In this document: positions 45,346 to 54,982 of the stretch, piece by piece
How the letters are laid out: each line of letters begins with the position of its first letter
How positions within the stretch are numbered: position 1 is the stretch's first letter
NCBI RefSeq assembly: GCF_003386095.1
Contig: NZ_QREG01000018.1
Location: forward strand, 1 to 64,000
Source: Marinoscillum furvescens DSM 4134
GTDB lineage: Bacteria; Bacteroidota; Bacteroidia; Cytophagales; Cyclobacteriaceae
Reading direction: 5' to 3'
Length of the DNA stretch: 64,000 nucleotides
Position numbers and translations under genes: made by a program
The notes under the pieces: model-generated
What the model saw: the letters and a program-made list of their open reading frames with translations, nothing else
What the model was told of the DNA's origin: nothing
Database searches by the model: none

Positions 45346-46728
45346 ATGGATTTAGAACTTTTTATCGGAAGATTTCACCCGTTGGTAGTGCACCTGCCTA
45401 TCGGATTTCTATTGCTGGCGGCGATCATGGAAGTGCTCGCACGGGTTAGGCCAAATCGCTATGGCAAGCTGGATACAGCCATAGCGTTATCTCTGCTTTT
45501 TGGAGCTATCGGGGCGGTGCTGTCAGCGGTGGTTGGTTACTTACTCGCTCAGGGTGGTAGCTATGACGAACAAACACTTGGGTGGCATAAGTGGATGGGC
45601 ATCGGGCTCGGTGTGCTGGCCTTTGTGGCGTGGGCAGTAAAGCTAGGAGCGCTTGGGTCCGCATCCAGGTATTCACATCTATTGGTCATGCTATTGGTAG
45701 TGATGGTTTCTATCACAGGACACCTTGGCGGAAACCTCACGCATGGCAGTGACTACCTGTTGGCGTACGCTCCAAAATTTGTACAGAAAATGGCAGGAGT
45801 AGATTCGGGTAACCAGAATTTGAAACTCCCATCTAATCCGGATTCGGTATTGGTTTACCGTGACCTCATTCAGCCAGTACTAAAGGCCAAATGCGAAAGC
45901 TGTCATGGACCTGCCAAAACCCAGGGGAAATTGGACCTTTCTACCCTGGAAATGATCCATAAAGGAGGAAGTAGTGGTAAGGCTGTAAAGGCGCAAAACG
46001 CTTTAGAAAGTCCACTATTTGTGCGAACTACGCTCTCTCCATCCAGCAAAAAGTTTATGCCGCCAAAGGGGGATCCATTGACTTATACGGAAGTAGAACT
46101 CCTGAAGTGGTGGATAAATCAGGGTGCAGATGAGCAGGTAAAACTCAAGGCTGAAGATATTCACCCAGATCTGCGTATGGCATTGCTGCGCGATTATGGG
46201 CTGGATACCTCACCAAAGCCGTTTGTGGAGCGTGTGCAGGTAGACCCAATAGATGAAGAGGTACTGCAAAGGCTGAAAACTGCAGGCTGGAAGGTAAGTA
46301 CCATAGCTTATGGACATGCTTTACTAGACTTGAAGCCCATAGGGAAACTTACCGAAAGGCAAGCCACTGTCTTACCGGAGGCAAGTGAAAATATCACCTG
46401 GCTGGATTTGAGCGAAACGGAGCTGCATCCTTCTTTGCAAAAAGCAATAGGCAGGTTGAACAACCTCACAAGGCTCAAGCTTCAAAATAGCAACGTGACG
46501 GATGAGTGGTTAAAAGCATTTGCTGGTCTAAACCACCTGGAGGTGCTCAATCTTTATGGAACCAAAGTTTCTGATGAATCCATAGAAGTACTAGCTAATA
46601 TGACCTCATTAAAAAAACTCTACGTCTGGCAAACTTTGATGACTCCTGAAGGTATAGAGGCACTGGCAAAAGATCGTCCTGATTTGGAGATCGTAGGCGC
46701 AAGTCAGCGAGCACTAGCGCAAAGGTGA
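45346..46728 (+). CDS. DUF2231 membrane - cytochrome c - LRR protein
   Basis: 460 residues. Four membrane helices in the first ~150 residues (start FIGRFHPLVVHLPIGFLLLAAIMEV, a DUF2231-type opening with His residues); a haem-c site CESCH at Cys183-His187 with a following PPKGDPLTYTEVELLKWWINQG, as in PSCyt1 domains; and C-terminal leucine-rich repeats about 350-450 (TWLDLSETELH, NLTRLKLQNSNVTDEWL, HLEVLNLYGTKVSDESI). It would anchor an electron-accepting haem to the inner membrane. It is the membrane member of the operon and overlaps the next gene by 4 bp. Confidence 0.88.
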   Translation: MDLELFIGRFHPLVVHLPIGFLLLAAIMEVLARVRPNRYGKLDTAIALSLLFGAIGAVLSAVVGYLLAQGGSYDEQTLGWHKWMGIGLGVLAFVAWAVKLGALGSASRYSHLLVMLLVVMVSITGHLGGNLTHGSDYLLAYAPKFVQKMAGVDSGNQNLKLPSNPDSVLVYRDLIQPVLKAKCESCHGPAKTQGKLDLSTLEMIHKGGSSGKAVKAQNALESPLFVRTTLSPSSKKFMPPKGDPLTYTEVELLKWWINQGADEQVKLKAEDIHPDLRMALLRDYGLDTSPKPFVERVQVDPIDEEVLQRLKTAGWKVSTIAYGHALLDLKPIGKLTERQATVLPEASENITWLDLSETELHPSLQKAIGRLNNLTRLKLQNSNVTDEWLKAFAGLNHLEVLNLYGTKVSDESIEVLANMTSLKKLYVWQTLMTPEGIEALAKDRPDLEIVGASQRALAQR

Positions 46729-47423
46729 TGGCACGCGGGATAGGGTTGATCCTGGTGGTATTGGTGGCAGCATGCGCCCAGCAGCGCCAGGTAAAACTCC
46801 TTTTTATTGGAGACAGTGTCACCAGAGATGGTGGCTATGTGGTGGCACTTGATCATATGCTTCAAGAGGTGGCACCGAAACGGTTTGAGGTGATTCCAGC
46901 CGGACGAAACAGTGAAACCATCACCGGCCTCACTGAGGAGGGACACCCCGGGCCACGACCTTATTTGTTTGATCGGCTGGACAGTCTATTGGAGCAACAC
47001 CAGCCAGACATAGCATTCTTTTATTTTGGAATCAATTGCGGTATTTACCAGCCTTATTCACAGGATACACAGGAGCGCTATCGGCGAGGGTTAGAGCGAA
47101 TTGTTTCCGCCTGCCAGTCCCGGGCTATTCACCCCGTTTTGATTACTCCGCCTCCTTTGGTACGACGAATTGATTCCATAGAAGAACAACAACCCTATTC
47201 CTGGAAAAACCCATACCCGGGATATGATCAGGAAGTGTTGGAAGGGTTTCGGCAAAGTGTAAAAGCCATGACATCTAAAGAAGTGACCGTGCTGGATGGT
47301 ACCACTGCCCTCAAGACGCATACGGAGCAGGCTTATGCCAAAGACCCTATTCACCCGACAGCATTGGGGCATGAGCTGCTAGCGAAATCACTTTTTGAGC
47401 AGCTCACTTTTCTGCCACTATAA
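46725..47423 (+). CDS. SGNH/GDSL-family hydrolase (esterase-type)
   Basis: 232 residues with an N-terminal hydrophobic leader and lipobox-like VAAC. Block I FIGDSVTRDG has the nucleophile Ser, block III is FYFGINCG, and block V DPIHPTALGHELL has the Asp-x-x-His pair. Such enzymes are often carbohydrate esterases that remove acetyl or other acyl groups. It starts inside the stop of the membrane cytochrome gene (ATGA) and is the last gene of the operon. About 160 bp with operator-like sites separates it from GH86. Confidence 0.85.
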   Translation: MMARGIGLILVVLVAACAQQRQVKLLFIGDSVTRDGGYVVALDHMLQEVAPKRFEVIPAGRNSETITGLTEEGHPGPRPYLFDRLDSLLEQHQPDIAFFYFGINCGIYQPYSQDTQERYRRGLERIVSACQSRAIHPVLITPPPLVRRIDSIEEQQPYSWKNPYPGYDQEVLEGFRQSVKAMTSKEVTVLDGTTALKTHTEQAYAKDPIHPTALGHELLAKSLFEQLTFLPL

Positions 47424-47449
47424 AGGGTTGTAGGTCAGTTTATTACCAG

Positions 47450-47490
47450 AAACCGTTTGCGCTGGTTTGTGCAAACCTTTGTCCCTGCCA
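47450..47490. promoter_or_regulatory. Cluster of operator-like sites upstream of GH86
   Basis: AAACCGTTTGCG (47450-47461), the palindrome GGTTTG-TG-CAAACC (47464-47477), and AAACCTTTG (47473-47481) overlap within 41 bp. All belong to the recurrent motif. They are followed by TTTGTCCCTGCCA (47478-47490), shared with the GH2 promoter region. The cluster is about 100 bp upstream of the GH86 ATG. Confidence 0.6.
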
Positions 47491-47580
47491 AATTTTTAGT
47501 TTAGTACTATTTTGATATTGGATTTGACTAATCGGAGCCCCATTCACCACCATTTCAACCGAAACCAAAAACCAATACAT

Positions 47581-50500
47581 ATGACTAAACTAAAACCTAT
47601 GATGATGATGCTACTCACACTTTTGAGTGGCATACTTTACGCGCAGACCGTGACTATCGACCGGTCTACACAGCGATTTCTTGGCACCGTTTCTACATTG
47701 GATCGGGCCAAATATTTTACCCTCCACTCCAACTCCAATGATGCCGATGTTCAAACCTTTTTTAATGATTACAATGTCACCAAAGGACGCGGCTTTTGGG
47801 GGCCTTATTCTTATGCCAAAAGCCAAACAGGATCGGTAGGTACGTATCCTGCCTATAAGGGAGGGAGTACGGCCGTTCGAAATGTCAGCAGATTCATTTC
47901 TACAGAGCATCCCAAAAATGTGGTCCGCTGGAGTGCAGACAAAGTAGCCGGTGCCAACTGGGCCGTGGAGTACTGGAAAAACTTTGTGGATGATGCTGGC
48001 AGGGCGGAGTTTTTTGAGCCCATGAATGAGCCCTTTGTGCATGCAGGCGATCCAGAGTTTTCCGCCGAGCAGCCAGATCAGGCACTCATGCGCGAGCGCA
48101 TGGCCGAGTGGTTTGGAGAGATCGGATTGAAAATAGACCAGTCACCTGAGCTGGCCAATATGAAAGTGGTCGGGTACGCCAGTGCTTGGCCTTCTATGGA
48201 GCTGTGGGATTTCGGACACTGGAACACCCGTATGAAAATGTTTATGGATGTAGCCGGACAGCACATGGATGCATTTTCAGTGCATTTGTATGATGGCATC
48301 AATGTTACAGGTCAGGACAATCGTCGCTCAGGTAGTAACTCTGAAGCGATTCTCGACCTGGTAGAAACTTACAGCAACGTCAAATGGGGCACCGTAAAAG
48401 ACCATGCCATCACCGAGTACGGTGGTATAGAAAGCGGTTATGGTAGCGACTACAGTGATATCGCCAATGCTCAAAGCGTGAAAGCGATCAATGCCATCTT
48501 ATTTAACCTGCTGGAGCGGGAAAACAATATGGCCATCTCCATCCCATTTATTACGGACAAATCTACGTGGCATATCAATGCTAGCAATAATTATCAACCC
48601 TATGGGGCGGTGCTGTTTAAGCCATCTAACATAGGGCAACCCAACCCTACTGGATGGACCTATACTCCAAGAATATACTTTTATGAGCTTTGGAGAAATG
48701 TTACTGGTAACCGGGTGGACATTAGTACCTCTGACCCAGATGTGCAGATTCAGGCTTTTGCAGACGGCAATAAGCTGTATGTAGCATTAAACAACCTCCA
48801 TTCGGCCAATAAAACCGTAAACCTAAATCTTGCAGGAGGCACAGGACAGGTGCAGAATGTGCGTATCAAGACACTAAAAATCTATGACAACTCCAACCCG
48901 GTTTTTAGTGACAACACGCAAACTTCAGCGCCATCTAGCATCACACTGATACCTCAGGAAACGGCTATGCTGGAGTACACCTTTAGCAATACCGCTAGTT
49001 TTACCAATGCGATTAGAAGCACGAAATATTACTCCACGGCCTATTTGCAAGCGATTAGTGCCAATACTGCGATTCCATTCACCTTTAATGGGGTGACAAC
49101 AGGTACTGGAAAGGCCACGCTGAGGATGTCGATCAGCAGAAAACATAACGTGTCCAAGTCTCCAGTGGTGAAAGTAAATGGAACAACCGTGGCAGTGCCT
49201 ACTAACTGGAAAGGCTACGATCAGGCAAATAGAGAGGATTTCTTTGGTACCATAGAAATTCCAGTGGACATGAGCTTGATCCAATCCAACAATACCGTAA
49301 CCGTAACATTCCCTGACAATGGGGGTAGAGTTGCGTCGATGATTTTACAAGTTGAAAAATACGACAATCCTGTGACGGTAAATGATTCGTTTGTTTTCAC
49401 TAATCCTCCAACTTCACTACCAAGTGCTACTTCATACGATTTTGATGTGACGTATTCGGCATCACAGTCTCGAGATTTGATAGTAGAGTTTTGGTCATCT
49501 ACCAGCTGGTTGGCACAAACCACTGTAACCGTACCTGCTGGAAACGGTACCACTACTGTCACCGTTAACTTATCAAGTGCTCCACCGGCAGGCTCGGGGT
49601 ACATTATCAAAGGCAGTATTCGGCCGGTAGGTGGAGACTGGACCACCAGTTTAGACACTGATCAGGTCAATAATGTGACCGTGGTGGCAAATCAAGACCT
49701 GTTTGCGTTTAGCAATCCTCCTGCGGAGTTGCCCAGTAAAACTACCTACAACATCAGCGTCGACTACTCGGCATCACAGTCTCGAGATGTGGTAGTAGAG
49801 TTTTGGTCTTCCACAGGTTGGTTGGGGCAAGGCACCACCACGGTAAATGCCGGGAGTGGTACAGCTACAGTTGCTATCAATTTAGGGAGTGCACCGGCTA
49901 CTGGTACGGGTTACATCCTGAAAGGCAGCATTCGACCCGTAGGTACCGACTGGACTCAAAACATTGATACTGAGCAGGTCAATAACATCACTGTTACGGC
50001 CAATCAAGAACCTTATGGAGGTACGGCTTATGCGATTCCTGGTGTGATTGAGTCAGAAGATTATGACACTGGTGGCTCTGGTGTGGCGTACTACGATGCT
50101 ACCTCTGCCAACAGTGGAGGGAGCTACCGAACAGATGGCGTAGACCTGGAAGTATGCGGTGAGGGCGGCTATAACGTTGGCTGGACAGCTAATGGCGAGT
50201 GGCTCGAGTATACCGTAAATGTGGCCTCTGCAGGTACCTATCAGGTAGCTATTCGCTATGCATCGCTTTCTGCTACAGGAAACATTCACATCGAATCTGG
50301 TGGGACCAACCTGTCAGGAGCGATTAGCCTGCCTGCTACCGGTGCATGGCAGACTTATGCTACTGTAAACGCAACGGTGACACTACCTGCCGGAGAGCAA
50401 ATTCTTAGAGTGCATATTACCGCTGGTAATATCAATTTGAATCACCTGACCTTTACGAGTAGTGGCGGAGCCAGGCTTACGCATGAAAGCAAATCAAGTG

Positions 50501-50727
50501 AGGAGCTAATCATCGTGTATCCCAATCCTGTAGAAGATGGCAAGTTTACGCTTTCTATACCTGCAGATGCACTTGGTGCTAGTTATGTGTTGTACAACCT
50601 GCAAGGTGCGGTGATGCTGTCGGGTCGTTTGGAGGATGTACAGACAGCCCTGGATGTTGCAGCCCTCAAGCCTGGCGTATACATGCTTCAGGCTGCTGGT
50701 GAGTACCGCAAGATCCAAATTAAGTAA
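47581..50727 (+). CDS. GH86 beta-agarase/beta-porphyranase with two repeat modules and CBM6, T9SS
   Basis: An endo-galactanase of 1048 residues from the ATG at 47581 (a TTG at 47512 opens the frame earlier but hides the signal peptide). Signal peptide 1-22; GH86 barrel about 24-480 with acid/base Glu150 in EPMNEPF and nucleophile Glu279 in AITEYGG; a beta-sandwich about 490-600; two near-identical ~101-residue modules (DNA 49393-49695 and 49705-50007); a CBM6-type module about 815-960 (IPGVIESEDYD); and a T9SS domain from about 970 (VYPNPVEDGKF). Agarase versus porphyranase cannot be told by eye. Its barrel is closely related to that of the second GH86. Confidence 0.95.
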   Translation: MTKLKPMMMMLLTLLSGILYAQTVTIDRSTQRFLGTVSTLDRAKYFTLHSNSNDADVQTFFNDYNVTKGRGFWGPYSYAKSQTGSVGTYPAYKGGSTAVRNVSRFISTEHPKNVVRWSADKVAGANWAVEYWKNFVDDAGRAEFFEPMNEPFVHAGDPEFSAEQPDQALMRERMAEWFGEIGLKIDQSPELANMKVVGYASAWPSMELWDFGHWNTRMKMFMDVAGQHMDAFSVHLYDGINVTGQDNRRSGSNSEAILDLVETYSNVKWGTVKDHAITEYGGIESGYGSDYSDIANAQSVKAINAILFNLLERENNMAISIPFITDKSTWHINASNNYQPYGAVLFKPSNIGQPNPTGWTYTPRIYFYELWRNVTGNRVDISTSDPDVQIQAFADGNKLYVALNNLHSANKTVNLNLAGGTGQVQNVRIKTLKIYDNSNPVFSDNTQTSAPSSITLIPQETAMLEYTFSNTASFTNAIRSTKYYSTAYLQAISANTAIPFTFNGVTTGTGKATLRMSISRKHNVSKSPVVKVNGTTVAVPTNWKGYDQANREDFFGTIEIPVDMSLIQSNNTVTVTFPDNGGRVASMILQVEKYDNPVTVNDSFVFTNPPTSLPSATSYDFDVTYSASQSRDLIVEFWSSTSWLAQTTVTVPAGNGTTTVTVNLSSAPPAGSGYIIKGSIRPVGGDWTTSLDTDQVNNVTVVANQDLFAFSNPPAELPSKTTYNISVDYSASQSRDVVVEFWSSTGWLGQGTTTVNAGSGTATVAINLGSAPATGTGYILKGSIRPVGTDWTQNIDTEQVNNITVTANQEPYGGTAYAIPGVIESEDYDTGGSGVAYYDATSANSGGSYRTDGVDLEVCGEGGYNVGWTANGEWLEYTVNVASAGTYQVAIRYASLSATGNIHIESGGTNLSGAISLPATGAWQTYATVNATVTLPAGEQILRVHITAGNINLNHLTFTSSGGARLTHESKSSEELIIVYPNPVEDGKFTLSIPADALGASYVLYNLQGAVMLSGRLEDVQTALDVAALKPGVYMLQAAGEYRKIQIK
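49393..50007. repeat. Tandem 303-bp intragenic duplication in GH86
   Basis: Copies at 49393-49695 and 49705-50007 (312-bp period). Stretches such as TCGGCATCACAGTCTCGAGA are identical at DNA level, so the duplication is recent or kept similar by conversion. Each copy encodes one Ig-like binding-type module (YSASQSRD ... VEFWSSTxWL ... KGSIRPVG). Confidence 0.85.
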
Positions 50728-50774
50728 ATTCATTTTTAGGTCAGCACCGGAACGAGTGAGGACCATTTCATAGA

Positions 50775-50807
50775 AAAAGGGCTGTGTTGTGAGATACAGT
50801 CCTTTTT
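50775..50807 (+). terminator. Terminator after GH86
   Basis: AAAAGGGCTGT pairs with ACAGTCCTTTT, followed by T residues, about 48 bp after the stop. Confidence 0.75.
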
Positions 50808-50961
50808 TGCGTTTTGTGAGTAGGGATAATGGGGCTAGTAGTATCGAAGTGCCTGGATTATCAAAAGATCAGAGAATACCCCTCACTTTAGCGGGTTTTT
50901 CTCCCGCCTGCCATCTATAGGAAGATTCTATATTTAGGAGATTACCAATGTACCTAGCGAA

Positions 50962-53900
50962 ATGAAAAGTGGGATGATACTGGCCTTATGGCTGAGCCTT
51001 TCTATGGCTTCAGTCAAGGCGCAGCAATTTGTGCGCATGGAACATGCCGCAGGATTATCTGGCGCTGTAGATGCCAATGGAGCAGCAGTAGCCGATTACG
51101 ATTTGGATGGAGACCTGGATGTATTTCTGGTAGCCAGACAAGACAACAATGACGGGTCTGGCACTCAATACAGTCGGCTTTACCAAAACAACAATGATGG
51201 ATCATTTACAGAGGTAGCTCAGCAGTTGGGCATTCAAAGTGTGCACGATTATACTGGGGTGGAGCTGACCGATGATATTGGTCTCAAGCTCGGGGCCTCC
51301 TGGGGTGATATGGACAATGATGGATATCCTGACTTGTTACTCACCAGTATCCACCACGTACAGCTCTATCGTAACACAGGAGGAGGTTTTAATCTGATTA
51401 CCCGGCAAAGTGGATTGCCTCACCAAGATAGCTGCAATTACTCGGGAGCAGTGTGGTGGGATTATGATCGGGATGGCTACCTTGATATTTACCTTACCAA
51501 ATGGGGAGGATGTACGTCCAACAAGCTTTATAAAAACTCTGGTAGCAGGACGTTTACAGAAGTCACCGAATTGGCAAATATTGCAGATCCTACACCGAAT
51601 GACCCCTCCTGGATGGCAGTATCCCTTGATGTCAACAAGGATGATTGGCCAGATCTATATGTAGCGAATGATTTTGGTGAGCCTAATAGACTATACCTCA
51701 ATCAAATGGACGGGACCTTTAAGGAGGTTGCCGACAGCTGGAATGCGGCAGACAGATCTGGTGATGGCATGGGGATCGCTACTGGAGACCCTAACGCCGA
51801 CGGCTGGCCGGATATGTATATCACCAATATTGGAGAAAGCGCCATGCTGAGAAATGATGAAGGGAAATACACCAATGTATCGGTGGACTGGGGGGTGTTG
51901 AAATCTGGATGGGCCTGGGGGACCGCTTTTACCGATTGGGATCACGATATGGATGAAGACCTAATGGTCGTGAATGGCTATGGACAGGCATTGGAGAATT
52001 TTTACTACCAAAATCAATCTAACACTGATTCACTTTTCTTTAAAAACCTGACCGACAGTGTGGGACTAAGTGATCCGGGAGATGCAAATGGACTTGCCAC
52101 ATTTGATTATGATAACGATGGGGACCTGGATCTGCTAGTTACCAACTCCAACGAATCCGTACACCTGTATGAAAATCATACCACCGGAAATTGGCTGTCT
52201 GTGGAGTTAGTTGGTAGTTCCTCCAATCGAAGTGCTTTTGGAGCCAGGTTGATCGTATCAGTAGACAGGCAGCGGATGTATAGATATCATCATGGTAGCT
52301 CGTTTCTAGCTCAAAACCAGCTGCCCATTCACTTCGGACTGGGGGACCATCAATTGATCGACCGGCTGATAGTGGTATGGCCGTCCGGAATTCGGCAGGT
52401 GTTTCAAAACTTGCCCGCAAACAAACATCTGAAAATGGTAGAAGGCAAGGTGTGGGAGGAGCGAGCGCTTGGCGCAAAAAAGCGGATGGGATGCACGGAT
52501 CTGATGGCTTGTAATTATAATCCAAATGCCACTGGAAACGATGGAAGCTGCGAATACCTGAAAACTGGTGAGCTGGTAGGTCCGGCGCTTTCGGCAAATC
52601 TTCGCACTGACGTGTATACCTATACAGAAAGCAATGGCGGAGACTATGAATGGGAAGTGTCAGGGGGTAGAATTATTTCCGATAAACATGGGCAAAAAAT
52701 TACAGTGGAATGGGGAGTAGGAAGTGAAGGAGAAGTAAGTGTACGCGAGTTGTCCAGCTGTGCCAGCAGGCGAGTTGTTAAAAAGGTAAGTTTGGTGCCC
52801 CGCCAGGAAAATTCGGAGTATTCCATAGCTCGCCTGTGGAACGAGTTGTTGTTGGAAGCTATTCGTAATGATTATGCGCGCCCCACCGTTCATGCCCGTA
52901 ATTTATTTCACCTCAGCGTGGCGATGTACGATGCCTGGGCAGTATTTGATCAGTCGGCACAGACCTATTTGCTGGGCAATACCATAGGTAAGGTATACTC
53001 ACCATTTCAGGGATTTAGGTCTGAGGTAGCAGCTGACGAAGCACGCGAAGCAGCCATTAGTTATGCGGCATACCGCTTGTTGAAACATCGGTTCGAACAT
53101 TCGCCTAAGGCCGATATTACCCTTCCGGCCCTTGATCAGATGATGAAAAGGTTGTCTTATGATCAGTCGTTTTTGTCTACCGATTATACCACTGGAAATC
53201 CCGCTGCGCTGGGTAACTACATCGCTGAGGCCGTCATCAAGCTAGGTGAGCAAGATGGAGCCAGAGAGGCTACTGGATATGACAATGCGCATTATAAACC
53301 TGTAAACAATCCATTGTATCCAGAAGAACCTTCCAACCCTGACCTTGCGGATCCTAACCGCTGGCAGCCGCTGAGCCTTCGCGAGTTTATTGATCAGGCA
53401 GGAAACCCTACCAGGGAATCGTCTCCAGAGTTTTTAAGTCCTGAGTGGGGGAGTGTAGTACCTTTTGCGCTGAACCAGCAGGACGTGCGTACCGCAGTGC
53501 GAAAGGGCCATGAATACTTTATCCATCATGACCCAGGTGCTCCTCCTTATTTGGATACCACCACGGCTTCACCCGAATCCAAATTATATCAGTGGAACTT
53601 TGTACTAGTAGCCAGGTGGAGTGCTGAGTTGGCCCCTACAGATGGTGTTTTGTGGGATATTTCTCCCGGTGCCATGGGCAATATTGCTTTTGAAGACTTA
53701 CCCCGGGAATTGAGCGATCACCCGGGTTTTTATGATAGTCAGCGCAAATTCGGAACAGGACACCAGGTCAATCCAGCTACTGGTAGTGCTTATGAGCCAC
53801 AGCTAGTACCTCGGGGAGATTTTACACGAGTGCTGGCCGAGTTTTGGGCAGATGGGCCCGACTCAGAGACACCTCCAGGCCATTGGTTTGTGTTGCTCAA

Positions 53901-54912
53901 TCATGTTTCGGATCACCCGGATTTGGAGAAAAGACTTGAAGGCACCGGGCCACTTCTGAGTGATTTGGAGTGGGACATAAAAGCGTATTTTTTACTTGGT
54001 GGAGCCATGCATGATGCAGCAGTTTCGGCCTGGAGCATCAAAGGGTGGTATGATTATATCCGGCCTGTTTCTGCTATTCGATATATGGCTGCAAAGGGCC
54101 AGAGTAGTGATCCTGGCCTGCCCAACTACCATGTGGCTGGCCTCCCTTTGGTAGATGGTCTGATAGAAATGGTGACTAAAAATGACTCCCTCGCTGGTGC
54201 TAATCAGGAGCATATAGGCAAATTAAAACTCTATGCATGGAAAGGGCACCGATACATTGACAACACAGAAACCGATCAGGCTGGAGTAGGATGGATATTA
54301 GCTGAAAATTGGTGGCCATACCAGCGGCCGAGTTTTGTTACTCCCCCATTTGCCGGATATGTGTCAGGACACTCTACCTTTTCGCGAGCTGCCGCTGAGC
54401 TGCTCACACGCCTTACGGGATCTTCATATTTCCCAGGTGGAATGGGAGAGTTTGTGGCACACAAAAATGAGTTTTTGGTGTTCGAGGAGGGGCCTAGTCA
54501 GGATGTGGTGCTTCAGTGGGCTACCTATCAGGATGCGTCTGATCAGTGTAGTTTGTCTCGGATATGGGGAGGTATTCACCCACCAGCTGATGATATTCCC
54601 GGGAGGATAATAGGGGAAAAAATCGGAAAAAAGGCGTTTAGTTTTGGTACTTCTTTCTTTTCTGGAAAGGTGCTAAATGCACCAGTAAATTCGGTGGATA
54701 TTTACCCTAATCCTGTTTTGGCTGACAGGCAAGTAGTGATCCGTGGTAGCTCTGAAGGTCCGGTCTACCTCGCAGGTCTGGATGGTAAAAGCTGGAAGCT
54801 CACGCCTCAGTATATAGATGAAGGTATGCTGGTGCAGCTGCCACCTGTAAAGAGTGGTGTATACGTCATGCTATTTGATGGTCATTCATTCAAAGTAGTT
54901 ATTCCAAGATGA
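50962..54912 (+). CDS. FG-GAP/UnbV repeat protein fused to a vanadium-haloperoxidase-type domain, T9SS
   Basis: 1316 residues. Signal peptide 1-20; seven FG-GAP/VCBS-type calcium motifs about 30-400 (DYDLDGDLDVF, DMDNDGYPDL, DYDNDGDLDLL); ASPIC/UnbV domain about 405-490; a GCTDLMACNYNPNA linker about 512; an Ig-like domain about 530-610; a vanadium-dependent haloperoxidase-type helical domain about 620-1225; T9SS tail about 1245-1316. The vanadate-site residues are all in place: Lys1027 and Arg1034 (seven apart), Ser1135-Gly1136-His1137, Arg1200 and His1206 (six apart). Acid phosphatases share this site, so halide oxidation is likely but not certain. The gene stands between two GH86 genes. 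Confidence 0.88.
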   Translation: MKSGMILALWLSLSMASVKAQQFVRMEHAAGLSGAVDANGAAVADYDLDGDLDVFLVARQDNNDGSGTQYSRLYQNNNDGSFTEVAQQLGIQSVHDYTGVELTDDIGLKLGASWGDMDNDGYPDLLLTSIHHVQLYRNTGGGFNLITRQSGLPHQDSCNYSGAVWWDYDRDGYLDIYLTKWGGCTSNKLYKNSGSRTFTEVTELANIADPTPNDPSWMAVSLDVNKDDWPDLYVANDFGEPNRLYLNQMDGTFKEVADSWNAADRSGDGMGIATGDPNADGWPDMYITNIGESAMLRNDEGKYTNVSVDWGVLKSGWAWGTAFTDWDHDMDEDLMVVNGYGQALENFYYQNQSNTDSLFFKNLTDSVGLSDPGDANGLATFDYDNDGDLDLLVTNSNESVHLYENHTTGNWLSVELVGSSSNRSAFGARLIVSVDRQRMYRYHHGSSFLAQNQLPIHFGLGDHQLIDRLIVVWPSGIRQVFQNLPANKHLKMVEGKVWEERALGAKKRMGCTDLMACNYNPNATGNDGSCEYLKTGELVGPALSANLRTDVYTYTESNGGDYEWEVSGGRIISDKHGQKITVEWGVGSEGEVSVRELSSCASRRVVKKVSLVPRQENSEYSIARLWNELLLEAIRNDYARPTVHARNLFHLSVAMYDAWAVFDQSAQTYLLGNTIGKVYSPFQGFRSEVAADEAREAAISYAAYRLLKHRFEHSPKADITLPALDQMMKRLSYDQSFLSTDYTTGNPAALGNYIAEAVIKLGEQDGAREATGYDNAHYKPVNNPLYPEEPSNPDLADPNRWQPLSLREFIDQAGNPTRESSPEFLSPEWGSVVPFALNQQDVRTAVRKGHEYFIHHDPGAPPYLDTTTASPESKLYQWNFVLVARWSAELAPTDGVLWDISPGAMGNIAFEDLPRELSDHPGFYDSQRKFGTGHQVNPATGSAYEPQLVPRGDFTRVLAEFWADGPDSETPPGHWFVLLNHVSDHPDLEKRLEGTGPLLSDLEWDIKAYFLLGGAMHDAAVSAWSIKGWYDYIRPVSAIRYMAAKGQSSDPGLPNYHVAGLPLVDGLIEMVTKNDSLAGANQEHIGKLKLYAWKGHRYIDNTETDQAGVGWILAENWWPYQRPSFVTPPFAGYVSGHSTFSRAAAELLTRLTGSSYFPGGMGEFVAHKNEFLVFEEGPSQDVVLQWATYQDASDQCSLSRIWGGIHPPADDIPGRIIGEKIGKKAFSFGTSFFSGKVLNAPVNSVDIYPNPVLADRQVVIRGSSEGPVYLAGLDGKSWKLTPQYIDEGMLVQLPPVKSGVYVMLFDGHSFKVVIPR

Positions 54913-54924
54913 GCAAACGGTTGT
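54913..54924. promoter_or_regulatory. Operator-like site upstream of the second GH86
   Basis: GCAAACGGTTGT begins directly after the stop codon of the haloperoxidase fusion gene and lies about 60 bp upstream of the GH86 start. It matches the recurrent motif. Confidence 0.45.
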
Positions 54925-54982
54925 TTTGACTAATGGATTGCTCAAGAATAATATTGAATCAAAATAAAATTAGAGAAGAAAA

